Positions 1 through 10,595 of a DNA stretch of 64,000 nucleotides are shown piece after piece. Where the stretch lies: contig CAWDXO010000014.1 of the NCBI GenBank assembly GCA_963806335.1, forward strand, positions 62,001-126,000, in the 5' to 3' direction. Position 1 is the stretch's first letter; every line of letters starts with the position of its first letter. The position numbers and the translations under genes are program-made. The notes beneath the pieces are model-generated. The model was given only the letters and a program-made list of their open reading frames with translations. It did not search any database and was not told where the DNA came from. Origin of the DNA: Palsa-504 sp963806335. Lineage in GTDB: Bacteria > Actinomycetota > Actinomycetes > Streptosporangiales > Streptosporangiaceae.

Positions 1-115
1 GCCCGGTACGGATCAGCAAGTGACCGACCACGCTGGGCCTGCCCGCACGGGCCCCGGTGCGCACGGTCAGCGCGAACTCCGCGCCGTGCCGCATCCGGGA
101 CTGGGGCGGCAGGAT
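1..115 (-). CDS. rnpA: Ribonuclease P protein component, 5' part only
   Basis: This is the protein subunit of RNase P, which binds the catalytic RNA and helps mature tRNA 5' ends. Only the first 35–40 codons are present because the gene runs off the left edge. The reading frame directly after rpmH gives the family-typical start LPPQSRMRHGAEF and then an Arg-rich basic stretch. The first standard start in frame is ATG at 94, but homology begins upstream of it, so translation may start at a non-standard ATC or CTG codon near 112–118 that overlaps the rpmH stop. The rpmH–rnpA order opposite dnaA is the usual one. Confidence 0.75.
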   Translation of the reverse strand, partial: MLPPQSRMRHGAEFALTVRTGARAGRPSVVGHLLIRTG

Positions 116-252
116 CAGGCACTCAGCCGGTCGCGGCCCTTGCGCCTGCGGGCGGCCAGGACGGCCCGCCCGGCCCGGGTGCGCATCCGCAGCCGGAAAC
201 CATGCGTCTTCGCCCGGCGCCGATTGTTCGGCTGGAACGTGCGCTTACTCAC
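115..252 (-). CDS. rpmH: 50S ribosomal protein L34
   Basis: L34 is a small basic protein of the large ribosomal subunit. The GTG start at 252 gives a 45-residue protein beginning SKRTFQPNNRRR and ending in the Arg/Lys-rich tail RRRKGRDRLSA, the family's normal length and pattern. Longer in-frame extensions upstream show no homology. It is transcribed away from dnaA, and its stop overlaps the start region of rnpA, so the two are co-transcribed. Confidence 0.95.
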   Translation of the reverse strand: MSKRTFQPNNRRRAKTHGFRLRMRTRAGRAVLAARRRKGRDRLSA

Positions 253-504
253 TGGAGCTCCAGATTGAGGGATCTTGACTACGCGCATGCCAACGACAGG
301 CGTGCGGTTCTCGGATTCGCTACAGGCTACCATCCGGAACACCGCCGTTTGGCAGGCGTTCCCCGCTGTGGCGACTTAGGCTGTGGAAAGCTAGTCTCCT
401 CGAACTGGGCCCGGTGACGGTGTGCGGCGGGGACGCCACGTGCACAACATGTGGATAGATCTGTGGATCGTGAGCCTGCGGCTCGCGGCGAGGGGAGCGC
501 ACAG
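253..504. promoter_or_regulatory. dnaA–rpmH divergent promoter region with DnaA boxes
   Basis: The spacer between the divergent rpmH and dnaA genes carries two close DnaA-box matches reading TGTGGATAG (450–458) and TGTGGATCG (462–470), against the consensus TGTGGATAA. They lie just before the dnaA Shine-Dalgarno sequence (AGGGGAG, 491–497). Such boxes usually mediate autoregulation of dnaA. I cannot place the start sites of transcription. Confidence 0.6.
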
Positions 505-2007
505 GTGGCAAATTCAGACCTGGCAGATGTCTGGGCCCGATCCCTCGACGGTCTGGCTGACCTGCAGATACAACCGCACCAGCGGGCCTGGCTTAAGCTC
601 ACCCGCCCGCTCGGCCTGGTAGAGAACACCGCCCTGATCGCCACCCCGAACGAGTTCGTCAAGGAGCAGCTCGAGACCCGGCTGCGTGCACTCGTCACCC
701 AGGCCCTATCCCAGGAACTCGGCCGCGACATCCAGCTCGCCGTCACCGTCGACCCTGCGCCGCAGGCCTCGATGACCGCGGCCGCGACGGACCTCGCGCC
801 CGAGCCGCCCGCGCCCCGGCTGCCGTCCGCCGAAGCAGAACACGGCCCGCGGCTGGCCTCGCCGCCGCCGGCCGCTCACGGGATTCCCGCCCATGAGGGG
901 GCGGTCCACGAGCACGGGCACCAGGACCCGGACCGGCATGGCGCGATGCCCCCTGGCCCCCGGCTCGGCGGGACCCGGCTCAACTCCAAGTACACCTTCG
1001 AGACCTTCGTCATCGGTTCGAGCAACAGGTTCGCGCACGCGGCGGCCGTCGCGGTCGCCGAGGCACCCGCCAAGGCCTACAACCCGCTGTTCATCTACGG
1101 CGACTCGGGCCTGGGCAAGACGCACCTGCTGCACGCGATCGGCCACTACGCGCAGACCCTCTACTCCGGGCTGAAGGTCAGGTACGTCAGCTCGGAGGAG
1201 TTCACCAACGACTTCATCAACATGATCAGGGACGGCAAGCAGGACGGCTTCCGGCGCCGTTACCGCGACGTCGACGTGCTCCTCGTCGACGACATACAGT
1301 TCCTGGAGAACAAGGAAGGCACCCAGGAGGAGTTCTTCCACACCTTTAACACCCTGCACAACGCCAGCAAGCAGATCGTCATCTCCAGCGACCGTGCCCC
1401 CAAGCGCCTGGTCACGCTGGAAGACAGGCTGCGCAGCCGGTTCGAGTGGGGCCTGCTGACCGACGTCCAGCCGCCCGAGCTCGAGACCCGTATCGCGATC
1501 CTCCGCCGCAAGGCCATCCAGGAGGGCCTGAATGCGCCGCCCGAGGTGCTCGAGTACATCGCCAGCCGGATCTCGACCAACATCAGGGAGCTCGAGGGCG
1601 CGCTGATCCGGGTGACGGCGTTCGCCAGCCTGAACCGCCAGTCGGTCGATCTGCAGCTGGCCGAGATCGTGCTCAAGGACCTCATCCCCGAGGCCCAGGG
1701 CCCGCAGATCACGATCGCGACCATCATGGGCCAGACGGCCTCCTACTTCGGGCTGTCCATCGAGGACCTGTGCGGGACGTCCAGGTCCCGGGTGCTCGTT
1801 ACCGCCAGGCACATCGCCATGTACCTGTGCCGCGAGCTTACCGACCTCTCACTGCCGAAGATCGGCCAGCAGTTCGGTGGCCGTGACCACACCACGGTCA
1901 TCAACGCCGACCGGAAAATACGGTCCTTGATGGCCGAACGCCGGTCGATCTACACGCAGGTCACCGAACTAACCAATCGCATCAAGCAGCAGGCCAGAAC
2001 GGGCTGA
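505..2007 (+). CDS. dnaA: Chromosomal replication initiator DnaA
   Basis: DnaA binds 9-mer boxes at oriC, oligomerises with ATP and melts the origin. The GTG at 505 is chosen because AGGGGAG lies 7 bases upstream and the protein then starts ANSDLADVW, as in relatives. An upstream GTG at 451 lies inside a DnaA box and would add 18 unconserved residues. Domain I covers about residues 1–85, followed by a Pro/Ala/His-rich linker. The AAA+ domain has Walker A GDSGLGKT (199–206) and Walker B LLVDDIQF (about 259–266). The C-terminal domain IV carries the DNA-binding signature GGRDHTTVINA. The length of 500 residues is normal. Confidence 0.98.
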   Translation: MANSDLADVWARSLDGLADLQIQPHQRAWLKLTRPLGLVENTALIATPNEFVKEQLETRLRALVTQALSQELGRDIQLAVTVDPAPQASMTAAATDLAPEPPAPRLPSAEAEHGPRLASPPPAAHGIPAHEGAVHEHGHQDPDRHGAMPPGPRLGGTRLNSKYTFETFVIGSSNRFAHAAAVAVAEAPAKAYNPLFIYGDSGLGKTHLLHAIGHYAQTLYSGLKVRYVSSEEFTNDFINMIRDGKQDGFRRRYRDVDVLLVDDIQFLENKEGTQEEFFHTFNTLHNASKQIVISSDRAPKRLVTLEDRLRSRFEWGLLTDVQPPELETRIAILRRKAIQEGLNAPPEVLEYIASRISTNIRELEGALIRVTAFASLNRQSVDLQLAEIVLKDLIPEAQGPQITIATIMGQTASYFGLSIEDLCGTSRSRVLVTARHIAMYLCRELTDLSLPKIGQQFGGRDHTTVINADRKIRSLMAERRSIYTQVTELTNRIKQQARTG

Positions 2008-2370
2008 TCCGGCTCGCGTCTGGTTATGCGCACAGTTTGTGGACAACATTGTGGAAGACATTCGGATAACCGGGGGACAACCAGTGGCAAGCCCGAGCGG
2101 CACCGGCTCTGGCCACAGGACGACCGCCGCCATCCCCCGGCGCCGCACAGCCCCTGTGGGCAGCAAAATGGCCGCTGAGCGGCCAGAACAAGGTTTCTCC
2201 CCAGTATCCACCGCACCTATGACTATGACGATTCTCTAAATAAGAAAAGAACAAACACCAAGTAGGTCCTGTGTGGGGACAGCGCGACAGCGCCGCGCCC
2301 CGGGCAAGCACCCTGTTCCCCCGCTACCCACCCTGTTTCCCCCCGCTACCCACCCTAGGAGGCAGTTCCC
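2008..2370. other. Chromosomal replication origin oriC
   Basis: This 363-base spacer between dnaA and dnaN is the expected origin. It has a perfect DnaA box TGTGGACAA at 2038–2046 and several 7-of-9 matches (2050–2058, 2061–2069, 2072–2080, 2109–2117, 2155–2163, 2204–2212). An AT-rich stretch at about 2231–2260, in an otherwise GC-rich region, is a candidate unwinding element. Just before dnaN lies a tandem repeat of about 20 bases (2311–2352). The boxes are fewer and weaker than in Streptomyces oriC. Confidence 0.85.
2311..2352 (+). repeat. Tandem repeat upstream of dnaN
   Basis: Two adjacent copies of a C-rich unit, 20 bases (2311–2330) and 22 bases (2331–2352), share the pattern CCCTGTT–C-run–GCTACCCA. 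The copies differ only in the lengths of the T and C runs. A third copy begins at 2353 but turns into the dnaN Shine-Dalgarno sequence AGGAGG (2357–2362). The repeat could bind a protein or simply be slippage-prone DNA. Confidence 0.7.
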
Positions 2371-3474
2371 GTGAAGCTCCAGGTTGAGCGTGATCATCTG
2401 GCGGAAGCCGTGGCCTGGACCGCGCGGGCCCTGCCGGCCCGCCCGACCGCCCCCGTGCTGGCCGGCATGCGCCTGCACGCCGGGGCCGATCTCACCCTCT
2501 CGACGTTCGACTACGAGGTCTCGGCCCAGGCGACCGTCCCGGTGATCACCGACGAGGAAGGCGCCGTGCTCGTCTCGGGCCGGCTGCTCGCCGAGATCGT
2601 GCGGTCGCTGCCGGCCCGGCCGGTCAACCTGGTCACCGACGGCACCCGCGCCACGCTCAAGTGCGGGAGCGCGACCTTCACGATGGTCCTGCTGCCGGAA
2701 GAGGAATACCCGACGCTGCCGGAGATGCCGCCGCTCGCCGGCACGGTCGGCAGCGACGCGCTGGCTTCCGCCATCAGCCAGGTAGCCATCGCGGCCGGCC
2801 GCGACGACACGCTGCCCGCGCTGACCGGCATCAGGATCGAGATCAGCGGCGACACGCTGACCCTCGTCGCCACCGACCGGTACCGGCTGGCCGTCCGTGA
2901 GCTGCGCTGGAACCCGGCGCGACCTGATCTGGACACCGCCCTGCTCGTCCCCGCCCGCGTGCTCGGTGAGACCGCGCGTGCCCTCACCTCCGGAGCTGAG
3001 GTGTCGATCTCACTCGGCGGCGACAGCCTGATCGGCTTCGCCGGGGCCGGGCGGCAGACGACCACCCGGCTGCTGTCCGGCGAGTACCCCAAGTACCAGG
3101 CGCTGCTGCCGAGCGAGTTCAGCGCGACCGCGGAGCTCGCGGCCAGCGGGTTCGCCGAAGCGGTCAAGCGGGTCGCGCTCGTCGCCGAGCGGAACACCCC
3201 GGTACGGCTGGCCTTCAGCTCGGGGCAGCTGGTGCTCGAGGCGGGCGCGTCGGAAGAGGCGCAGGCCGTGGAGGTGCTTGAGGCCGCGTTCGACGGCGAG
3301 GACCTGCAGATCGCGTTCAACCCGCAGTACCTGCTCGACGGCATCGGGGCGATTGATTCCGACACGGTCAGGATCTCCTTCACCTCACCGACCAAGCCCG
3401 CGGTCGTCACGGGCAAGAGCGAGCGCGAGGCCGACTACCGGTACGTGCTCATGCCGATCCGGTCGGCCGGGTAG
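2371..3474 (+). CDS. dnaN: DNA polymerase III sliding clamp (beta subunit)
   Basis: The clamp is a ring-shaped dimer that tethers DNA polymerase III and other factors to DNA. The 367-residue protein has the usual three-domain length. It starts MKLQVERDHLAEAVAWTAR and ends YRYVLMPIR, both typical of actinobacterial clamps. The GTG start has a strong AGGAGG 8 bases upstream. It follows oriC and is the second gene of the replication cluster. Confidence 0.98.
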   Translation: MKLQVERDHLAEAVAWTARALPARPTAPVLAGMRLHAGADLTLSTFDYEVSAQATVPVITDEEGAVLVSGRLLAEIVRSLPARPVNLVTDGTRATLKCGSATFTMVLLPEEEYPTLPEMPPLAGTVGSDALASAISQVAIAAGRDDTLPALTGIRIEISGDTLTLVATDRYRLAVRELRWNPARPDLDTALLVPARVLGETARALTSGAEVSISLGGDSLIGFAGAGRQTTTRLLSGEYPKYQALLPSEFSATAELAASGFAEAVKRVALVAERNTPVRLAFSSGQLVLEAGASEEAQAVEVLEAAFDGEDLQIAFNPQYLLDGIGAIDSDTVRISFTSPTKPAVVTGKSEREADYRYVLMPIRSAG

Positions 3475-3916
3475 TGCTCTACTAGTTGGAGGACGCCCCC
3501 CAGACCCCCTTGGGGACCTGCTGGCATATTGTCACTGTCGCGGTGCGGTGGTGTCCGTGTGAGCCAGGAGGCCCGGGCGAACCCTGATACTCCCAGGCCG
3601 GGAAAGATCTTGGAAAATTTGCGCTACGTGGAAACTTGTAGGGATGGGAGTCCCCACAATCCTCCGCGAAGCCAGGATCCTCCACGGTAAGGGCCCGGGT
3701 CTCTGTCACGCGTGAGCGGAAAACGCGCGGATGGGGCCCGCGGGGCCCGCGGAACCGGGGTGACCACCCGGCCGCGTCGCGGCGGCGGCCGTCGGCGCCC
3801 GAGGGCCCAGCTGGGCGTAGGCCGCTGCCAGCCATCCGGGGCGATACGCGGCGTCCCGCGGAATAAGCCAGCGGGACCTTGGGGGGGCCGAGCCCCCGAA
3901 GCCGTACGCTCGGATC
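3475..3916. other. Noncoding gap between dnaN and recF
   Basis: This 442-base gap holds no supported gene; many actinomycetes carry gnd here. It contains C-tracts around 3489–3520 (CCCCCCAGACCCCCTT) that are nearly complementary to a G-tract hairpin behind the DciA gene (5668–5691), and a second G/C-tract element at about 3877–3900. A recF promoter probably lies here, but I cannot identify it with confidence. Confidence 0.5.
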
Positions 3917-5092
3917 GTGCACCTCACCCGGCTGGCGCTGACTGACTTCAGGTCCTACCTCGAGCTTGACCTCGAGCTTGGCCCGGGCGTGACCACGTTC
4001 AGCGGGCCGAACGGCGAGGGCAAGACCAACCTGGTCGAGGCGATCGGCTACCTGGCCACGCTGGGCAGCCACCGCGTCGCGACCGACGCGCCGCTGGTCA
4101 GGCAGGGCGCGGAGCGTGCCGTGCTTCGCGGGGCGGTCAGCTCGGGCCACGGCAGCACCCTGGTGGAAATCGAGCTCAACCCGGGCCGCGCCAATCGGGT
4201 CAGGCTGAACCGGGCACCGATGCCGCGGCCGCGGGACATCCTCGGCGCGCTGCGCACGGTGCTGTTCGCGCCGGAGGACCTGGCCCTGGTCAAGGGCGAT
4301 CCCGGGGAACGGCGGCGCTTCCTGGACGAACTTCTGGTCGCCACCGCGCCGCGGTACGCGGGCCTGCGCGCGGACTACGAACGGGTGCTGCGGCAGCGCA
4401 CCGCGCTGCTCAAGTCGGCAGGGGCCAAGGGACACCTGCGCGGCGCGGCGCGCGAGGCGATGACGGCCACCCTCGACGCCTGGGACGGGCAGCTGGCCAG
4501 GGCGGCCGCGCCGCTGCTGGCCGGACGGATACGCCTGGTCGCCGCGCTGCGGCCGCACGTGGCCGCGGCGTACGAAGCCGTCTCCGGCGGCCCCGCAGGC
4601 GAATCAGCCGGAATATCCTATCGCGCCTCAGCGTTTACTAATTCGGAGCTTGAAGACGCTGGAGCCGCTGATTTCGATCTGGATATCGACAAACCTGGGC
4701 TCGAGACGGCCATGCTCAAGGCGCTGGCCGCCGTCCGGGCCAGCGAACTTGACCGGGGCGTGTGCCTGGTCGGCCCGCACCGCGACGAGCTTGAGCTCTC
4801 CGTCGGGGGGCTGCCCGCCCGCGGCTACGCCAGCCACGGCGAATCCTGGTCGCTCGCGCTCGCGCTACGCCTGGCCAGCTTCGCGCTGCTCCGTGCGGGG
4901 CACGAGGACCCGGTGCTGATCCTGGACGACGTGTTCGCCGAGCTTGACACCGGGCGCAGGGACCGGCTGGCCACCCTGGTCGCGGACAGCGAGCAGGTCC
5001 TGATCACCGCCGCGGTGCCGGCCGATGTCCCCGAGCTGCTCGCGGGCGAGCGGTTCACCGTCCGCGCGGGTGTGATCTCGCGTGCCGGCTAG
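3917..5092 (+). CDS. recF: DNA replication and repair protein RecF
   Basis: RecF is an SMC-like ATPase that helps load RecA at gaps during repair. The protein starts MHLTRLALTDFRSY, with Walker A GPNGEGKTN at about residues 30–38. The signature region lies near DRGVCLVGPHRDEL and the Walker B/D-loop is LILDDVFAELD. The length of 391 residues is normal. The GTG start at 3917 begins exactly where homology begins. Its 3' end overlaps the next gene by 11 bases, so the two are translationally coupled. Confidence 0.97.
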   Translation: MHLTRLALTDFRSYLELDLELGPGVTTFSGPNGEGKTNLVEAIGYLATLGSHRVATDAPLVRQGAERAVLRGAVSSGHGSTLVEIELNPGRANRVRLNRAPMPRPRDILGALRTVLFAPEDLALVKGDPGERRRFLDELLVATAPRYAGLRADYERVLRQRTALLKSAGAKGHLRGAAREAMTATLDAWDGQLARAAAPLLAGRIRLVAALRPHVAAAYEAVSGGPAGESAGISYRASAFTNSELEDAGAADFDLDIDKPGLETAMLKALAAVRASELDRGVCLVGPHRDELELSVGGLPARGYASHGESWSLALALRLASFALLRAGHEDPVLILDDVFAELDTGRRDRLATLVADSEQVLITAAVPADVPELLAGERFTVRAGVISRAG

Positions 5093-5663
5093 CGACGCGG
5101 GCGCGGCGATCCGGGGGCGGGGTGACGGCCCGGACCGCGCGCGCCGGGCGGCGGAGGCCCTGGCCGAGGCCAAGGCGGACGCGCGGGCCAGGGGCGATCT
5201 GCCCGCTGGGTTCCAGCGTCAGCCGGGGCCGGGTGAAATCAAGGATTCCGAACGGTCCGGGGTATCCCCGGCCGGGGATGACTCGCCTGTCCGCGGCCGT
5301 CCGCGCCGGGAGGACCCGCAGCCGCTGCTGAGTGCCATCGGCGGGCTGCTTGATACCCGCGGCTGGCAGCGGCAGGCGGCGATGGGCTCGGTGTTCGGCC
5401 GCTGGCCGGAGATCGTCGGCCCGGACCTGGCGGCGCACACCCGGCCGGACAGCTTCGCCGACGGCGAGCTCGCGGTGATCGCTGACTCGACCGCCTGGGC
5501 GACTCAGGTGCGGCTGCTCGCGTCGATGCTCGTGCGGCGGCTCAACGACGAGCTCGGCGACGGCTCGGTGCGCCGGGTGAGGGTACGTGGGCCGGCCCCG
5601 CCGCGGCAGCGCGGCGGCTGGCGCGTCCCCGGCAGCAAAGGACCTGGTGACACCTACGGCTAG
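5082..5663 (+). CDS. DciA/DUF721 family protein
   Basis: DUF721 proteins include DciA, a loader or regulator of the replicative helicase DnaB in bacteria without DnaC. The 193-residue protein has a variable charged N-terminus and a conserved KH-like C-terminal core (about residues 85–175) with GRWPEIVGPDLAAHT and WATQVRLLASMLVRRLN. The GTG start overlaps the end of recF. Its place between recF and gyrB is the standard actinobacterial context. The DciA role here is inferred from family and position. Confidence 0.9.
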   Translation: MPASDAGAAIRGRGDGPDRARRAAEALAEAKADARARGDLPAGFQRQPGPGEIKDSERSGVSPAGDDSPVRGRPRREDPQPLLSAIGGLLDTRGWQRQAAMGSVFGRWPEIVGPDLAAHTRPDSFADGELAVIADSTAWATQVRLLASMLVRRLNDELGDGSVRRVRVRGPAPPRQRGGWRVPGSKGPGDTYG

Positions 5664-5677
5664 CGCCAAGAGGGTCT

Positions 5678-5691
5678 GGGGGTCGTCCCCC
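5678..5691 (+). terminator. G/C hairpin after the DciA gene
   Basis: A short stem GGGGG–TCGT–CCCCC lies 14 bases after the DciA stop codon. It has no T-run, so it could be a weak or non-canonical terminator, or part of a dispersed repeat; a nearly complementary tract lies behind dnaN. Confidence 0.35.
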
Positions 5692-5820
5692 CGGCTAGCA
5701 CCACGACACGTGGGGCAACACGGCCATGGCAATAGGTATCCGCAGCTAAAATAGACATGCGTACGCGTGGCGAGATGGTGGGTAACCGCGCCGCGCTTCT
5801 GATGCAGGATGGAGTTAGGT

Positions 5821-7746
<1,926 letters not shown>

Positions 7747-7801
7747 TTCGGCCGGCCCGCTGGCGCCGGCTGGTTCCGTCTTTTAAGTAGGGATTGCGAA
7801 A

Positions 7802-10408
7802 GTGACCGAAGTTACCGATGCCCCGCAGGATGGCGGGCACGACCGTACCGAGCCGGTCGACATCCAGTACGAGATGCAGCGCAGCTACATCGACTACGCG
7901 ATGTCGGTCATCATCGGCCGGGCGCTGCCCGACGTGCGCGACGGGCTCAAGCCGGTGCACACGCGGATCCTGTACGCCATGTACGACGGCGGGTTCCGTC
8001 CCGACCGGGGGTTCTTTAAGTGCTCCCGGGTCATCGGCGACGTCATGGGCAACTACCACCCGCACGGTGACGGCGCGATCTACGACGCGCTGGTCCGGAT
8101 GGCCCAGCCGTGGTCGATGCGGATGCCGCTGATCGACAGCCAGGGCAACTTCGGCTCGCCGGGCAACGACCCGCCCGCGGCCATGCGGTACACCGAGTGC
8201 CGCCTCGCCCCGCTGGCGATGGAGATGCTGCGGGACATCAACGAGGAGACCGTCGACTTCCGCGAGAACTACGACGGCCGCTCGCGCGAGCCGGTGGTGC
8301 TGCCGAGCCGGTTCCCCAACCTGCTCGTCAACGGGTCCGAGGGGATCGCGGTCGGCATGGCCACCAAGATCCCGCCGCACAACCTGCGCGAGGTGGCGGC
8401 CGGAGTCGCCTGGTACCTGGACCACTTCGACGCGACCGACGAGGAACTCCTCGACGCGCTGATGGAGCGGGTCAAGGGTCCGGACTTCCCCACCCGGGGC
8501 CTCATCGTGGGCCGGCGCGGCATCCGGGACGCCTATCGTACCGGCCGTGGGTCGATCACCATGCGGGCTGTCGTCGAGGTCGAGGAAGACGCCCGCGGCC
8601 GCACCCTCCTGGTGGTGAAGGAGCTGCCGTACCAGGTCAACCCGGACAACCTGGCTCAGAAGATCGCCGAGCTGGTCAAGGACGGCCGGATCAGCGGCAT
8701 CGCCAACATGCAGGACGAGAGCAGCGGCCGGACCGGGCAGCGGCTGGTGATCGTGCTCAGGCGGGACGCCATCGCCAAGGTGGTGCTGAACAACCTGTAC
8801 AAGCACACCCAGCTGCAGGATACGTTCGGCGCCAACATGCTGGCGCTGGTCGACGGCGTGCCCCGGACCCTGCGCCTGGACCAGATGATCAGGTACTGGG
8901 TCACGCACCAGATCGAGGTCATTGTCCGGCGCACCACTTTCCGGCTGCGCAAGGCCCAGGAGCGGCTGCATATCGTCGCCGCCCTGCTTAAGGCGATCGA
9001 CCGGATCGACGAGGTCATCGCCCTGATCAGGGCCAGCGCGTCGGCATCGGAGGCGCAGCAGGGCCTGATGGGCCTGCTGGAGATCGACGAGATCCAGGCC
9101 CGCGCGATCCTGGACATGCAGCTGCGCAAGCTGGCCGCCCTCGAGCGGCAGGAGCTCACCAACGAGTTCGAGGAGCTGACGGCCAAGGTCGCCGACTACG
9201 AGGACATCCTGGCCTCGCCAGAGCGGCAGCGGCGGATCGTGGGGTCGGAGCTGGCCGAGATTGTCACCAAGTTCGGCGACGAGCGCCGCACCGAGATCAT
9301 CGCCTACGACGGCGAGGTGGCCGACGAGGACCTGATCGCCGAAGAGGACGTCGCGGTCACGATCAGCCACGGCGGCTACGCCAAGCGCACCAGGACTGAC
9401 CTGTACCGGGCGCAGCGGCGCGGCGGCAAGGGGGTTCGCGGCGCGCAGCTGCGCACCGACGACATCGTGGATCACTTCTTCGTGACCACGACCCACCACT
9501 GGATCTTGTTCTTCACCAACAAGGGCCGGGTCTACCGGGCCAAGGCGTACGAGCTGCCGGACGCGGGGCGCGACGCCCGCGGCCAGCACGTCGCCAACCT
9601 GCTCGCGTTCTCACCCGACGAGCGGATCGCCGAAGTGCTCGCGCTACGCGATTACCAGGTGGCTCCCTACCTGGTGCTGGCGACGCGCGGTGGCCTGGTG
9701 AAGAAGTCCAAGCTGACGGCCTTCGAGAACGTCCGGTCCGGCGGCATCATCGCGATCAACCTCCGCGAGGACGACGAGGTGATCGCGGCCCGGCTGGTTT
9801 CTCCCGAAGAGGACCTGCTGCTAGTCAGCAAGGGCGCGCAGGCCATCAGGTTCCACGCGGAGGACGACTCGCTGCGCCCGATGGGCCGGGACACCTCCGG
9901 CGTCATCGGGATGCGATTCAACGACGGTGACGAGCTGCTGGGCATGTACGTGGTCAAGGAGGGCGAAGACGTGCTCGTGGCCACCGGCGGCGGGTACGCC
10001 AAGCGCACCCCCGCCGACGCGTACCCGGTGCAGGGCCGCGGCGGCCGCGGTGTCGTCACCGCGAAGATCGTAGAAGCCCGCGGCGAGCTGGTCGGCGCCC
10101 TGATGGTGAATCCCGGCGATGAGATCTTCGCCATAACGTCGGCGGGCGGCGTGATCAGGACCAGGGCGGGCGAGGTCAAGCAGTCGGGCCGGCAGACCAT
10201 GGGGGTCCGGCTGATGAACCTGGCCGCTGGAGATAGCGTGGTCGGCCTAGCGCGTAACGCGGAATCGCTCGCCGAGGGTGATGTCGAACCGGCGGACGTA
10301 GAAGAGGATGAGCAGGGCACTTCGCCAGATTCAGCGGATCTGACGGACCTGGCCGGCGATGCGGACCTCGAGGAGTTCGAGGAGGAAGATGAAGGGGATG
10401 GGGAATAA
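7802..10408 (+). CDS. gyrA: DNA gyrase subunit A
   Basis: GyrA cuts and rejoins DNA. The catalytic tyrosine is Tyr130 in AMRYTEC. The GyrA-box QRRGGKG (from about residue 538) marks it as gyrase rather than topoisomerase IV. The C-terminal wrapping domain is followed by a strongly acidic tail of about 45 residues. In the quinolone-determining region the motif is HPHGDGAIYD, with Gly91 at the position of E. coli Ser83. The GTG start at 7802 gives 868 residues. It is co-directional with gyrB. Confidence 0.98.
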   Translation: MTEVTDAPQDGGHDRTEPVDIQYEMQRSYIDYAMSVIIGRALPDVRDGLKPVHTRILYAMYDGGFRPDRGFFKCSRVIGDVMGNYHPHGDGAIYDALVRMAQPWSMRMPLIDSQGNFGSPGNDPPAAMRYTECRLAPLAMEMLRDINEETVDFRENYDGRSREPVVLPSRFPNLLVNGSEGIAVGMATKIPPHNLREVAAGVAWYLDHFDATDEELLDALMERVKGPDFPTRGLIVGRRGIRDAYRTGRGSITMRAVVEVEEDARGRTLLVVKELPYQVNPDNLAQKIAELVKDGRISGIANMQDESSGRTGQRLVIVLRRDAIAKVVLNNLYKHTQLQDTFGANMLALVDGVPRTLRLDQMIRYWVTHQIEVIVRRTTFRLRKAQERLHIVAALLKAIDRIDEVIALIRASASASEAQQGLMGLLEIDEIQARAILDMQLRKLAALERQELTNEFEELTAKVADYEDILASPERQRRIVGSELAEIVTKFGDERRTEIIAYDGEVADEDLIAEEDVAVTISHGGYAKRTRTDLYRAQRRGGKGVRGAQLRTDDIVDHFFVTTTHHWILFFTNKGRVYRAKAYELPDAGRDARGQHVANLLAFSPDERIAEVLALRDYQVAPYLVLATRGGLVKKSKLTAFENVRSGGIIAINLREDDEVIAARLVSPEEDLLLVSKGAQAIRFHAEDDSLRPMGRDTSGVIGMRFNDGDELLGMYVVKEGEDVLVATGGGYAKRTPADAYPVQGRGGRGVVTAKIVEARGELVGALMVNPGDEIFAITSAGGVIRTRAGEVKQSGRQTMGVRLMNLAAGDSVVGLARNAESLAEGDVEPADVEEDEQGTSPDSADLTDLAGDADLEEFEEEDEGDGE

Positions 10409-10595
10409 TTCCGGCAATGAGGCAAGACCGATCGTTATATCCGTCTTAGCAGGTGACGGCAACGTTTTCGGGTGCAGAAGCGTCCTATTAGTGAGGCGGA
10501 GATCTGGTGAAAGGCCGCCTTCTTCGCATGAGTGGTCAAATGGGCGTCTCGTCCGGAGATAACCTCGTGAGGGTCTGGATCAGAGGGAGGACGGC

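Noticed and set aside
706..1812. Long open frame on the minus strand across dnaA
   Set aside because: It is the GC-rich shadow of dnaA; its product is Gly/Arg/Asp/Leu-rich with no domain, and dnaA is certain.
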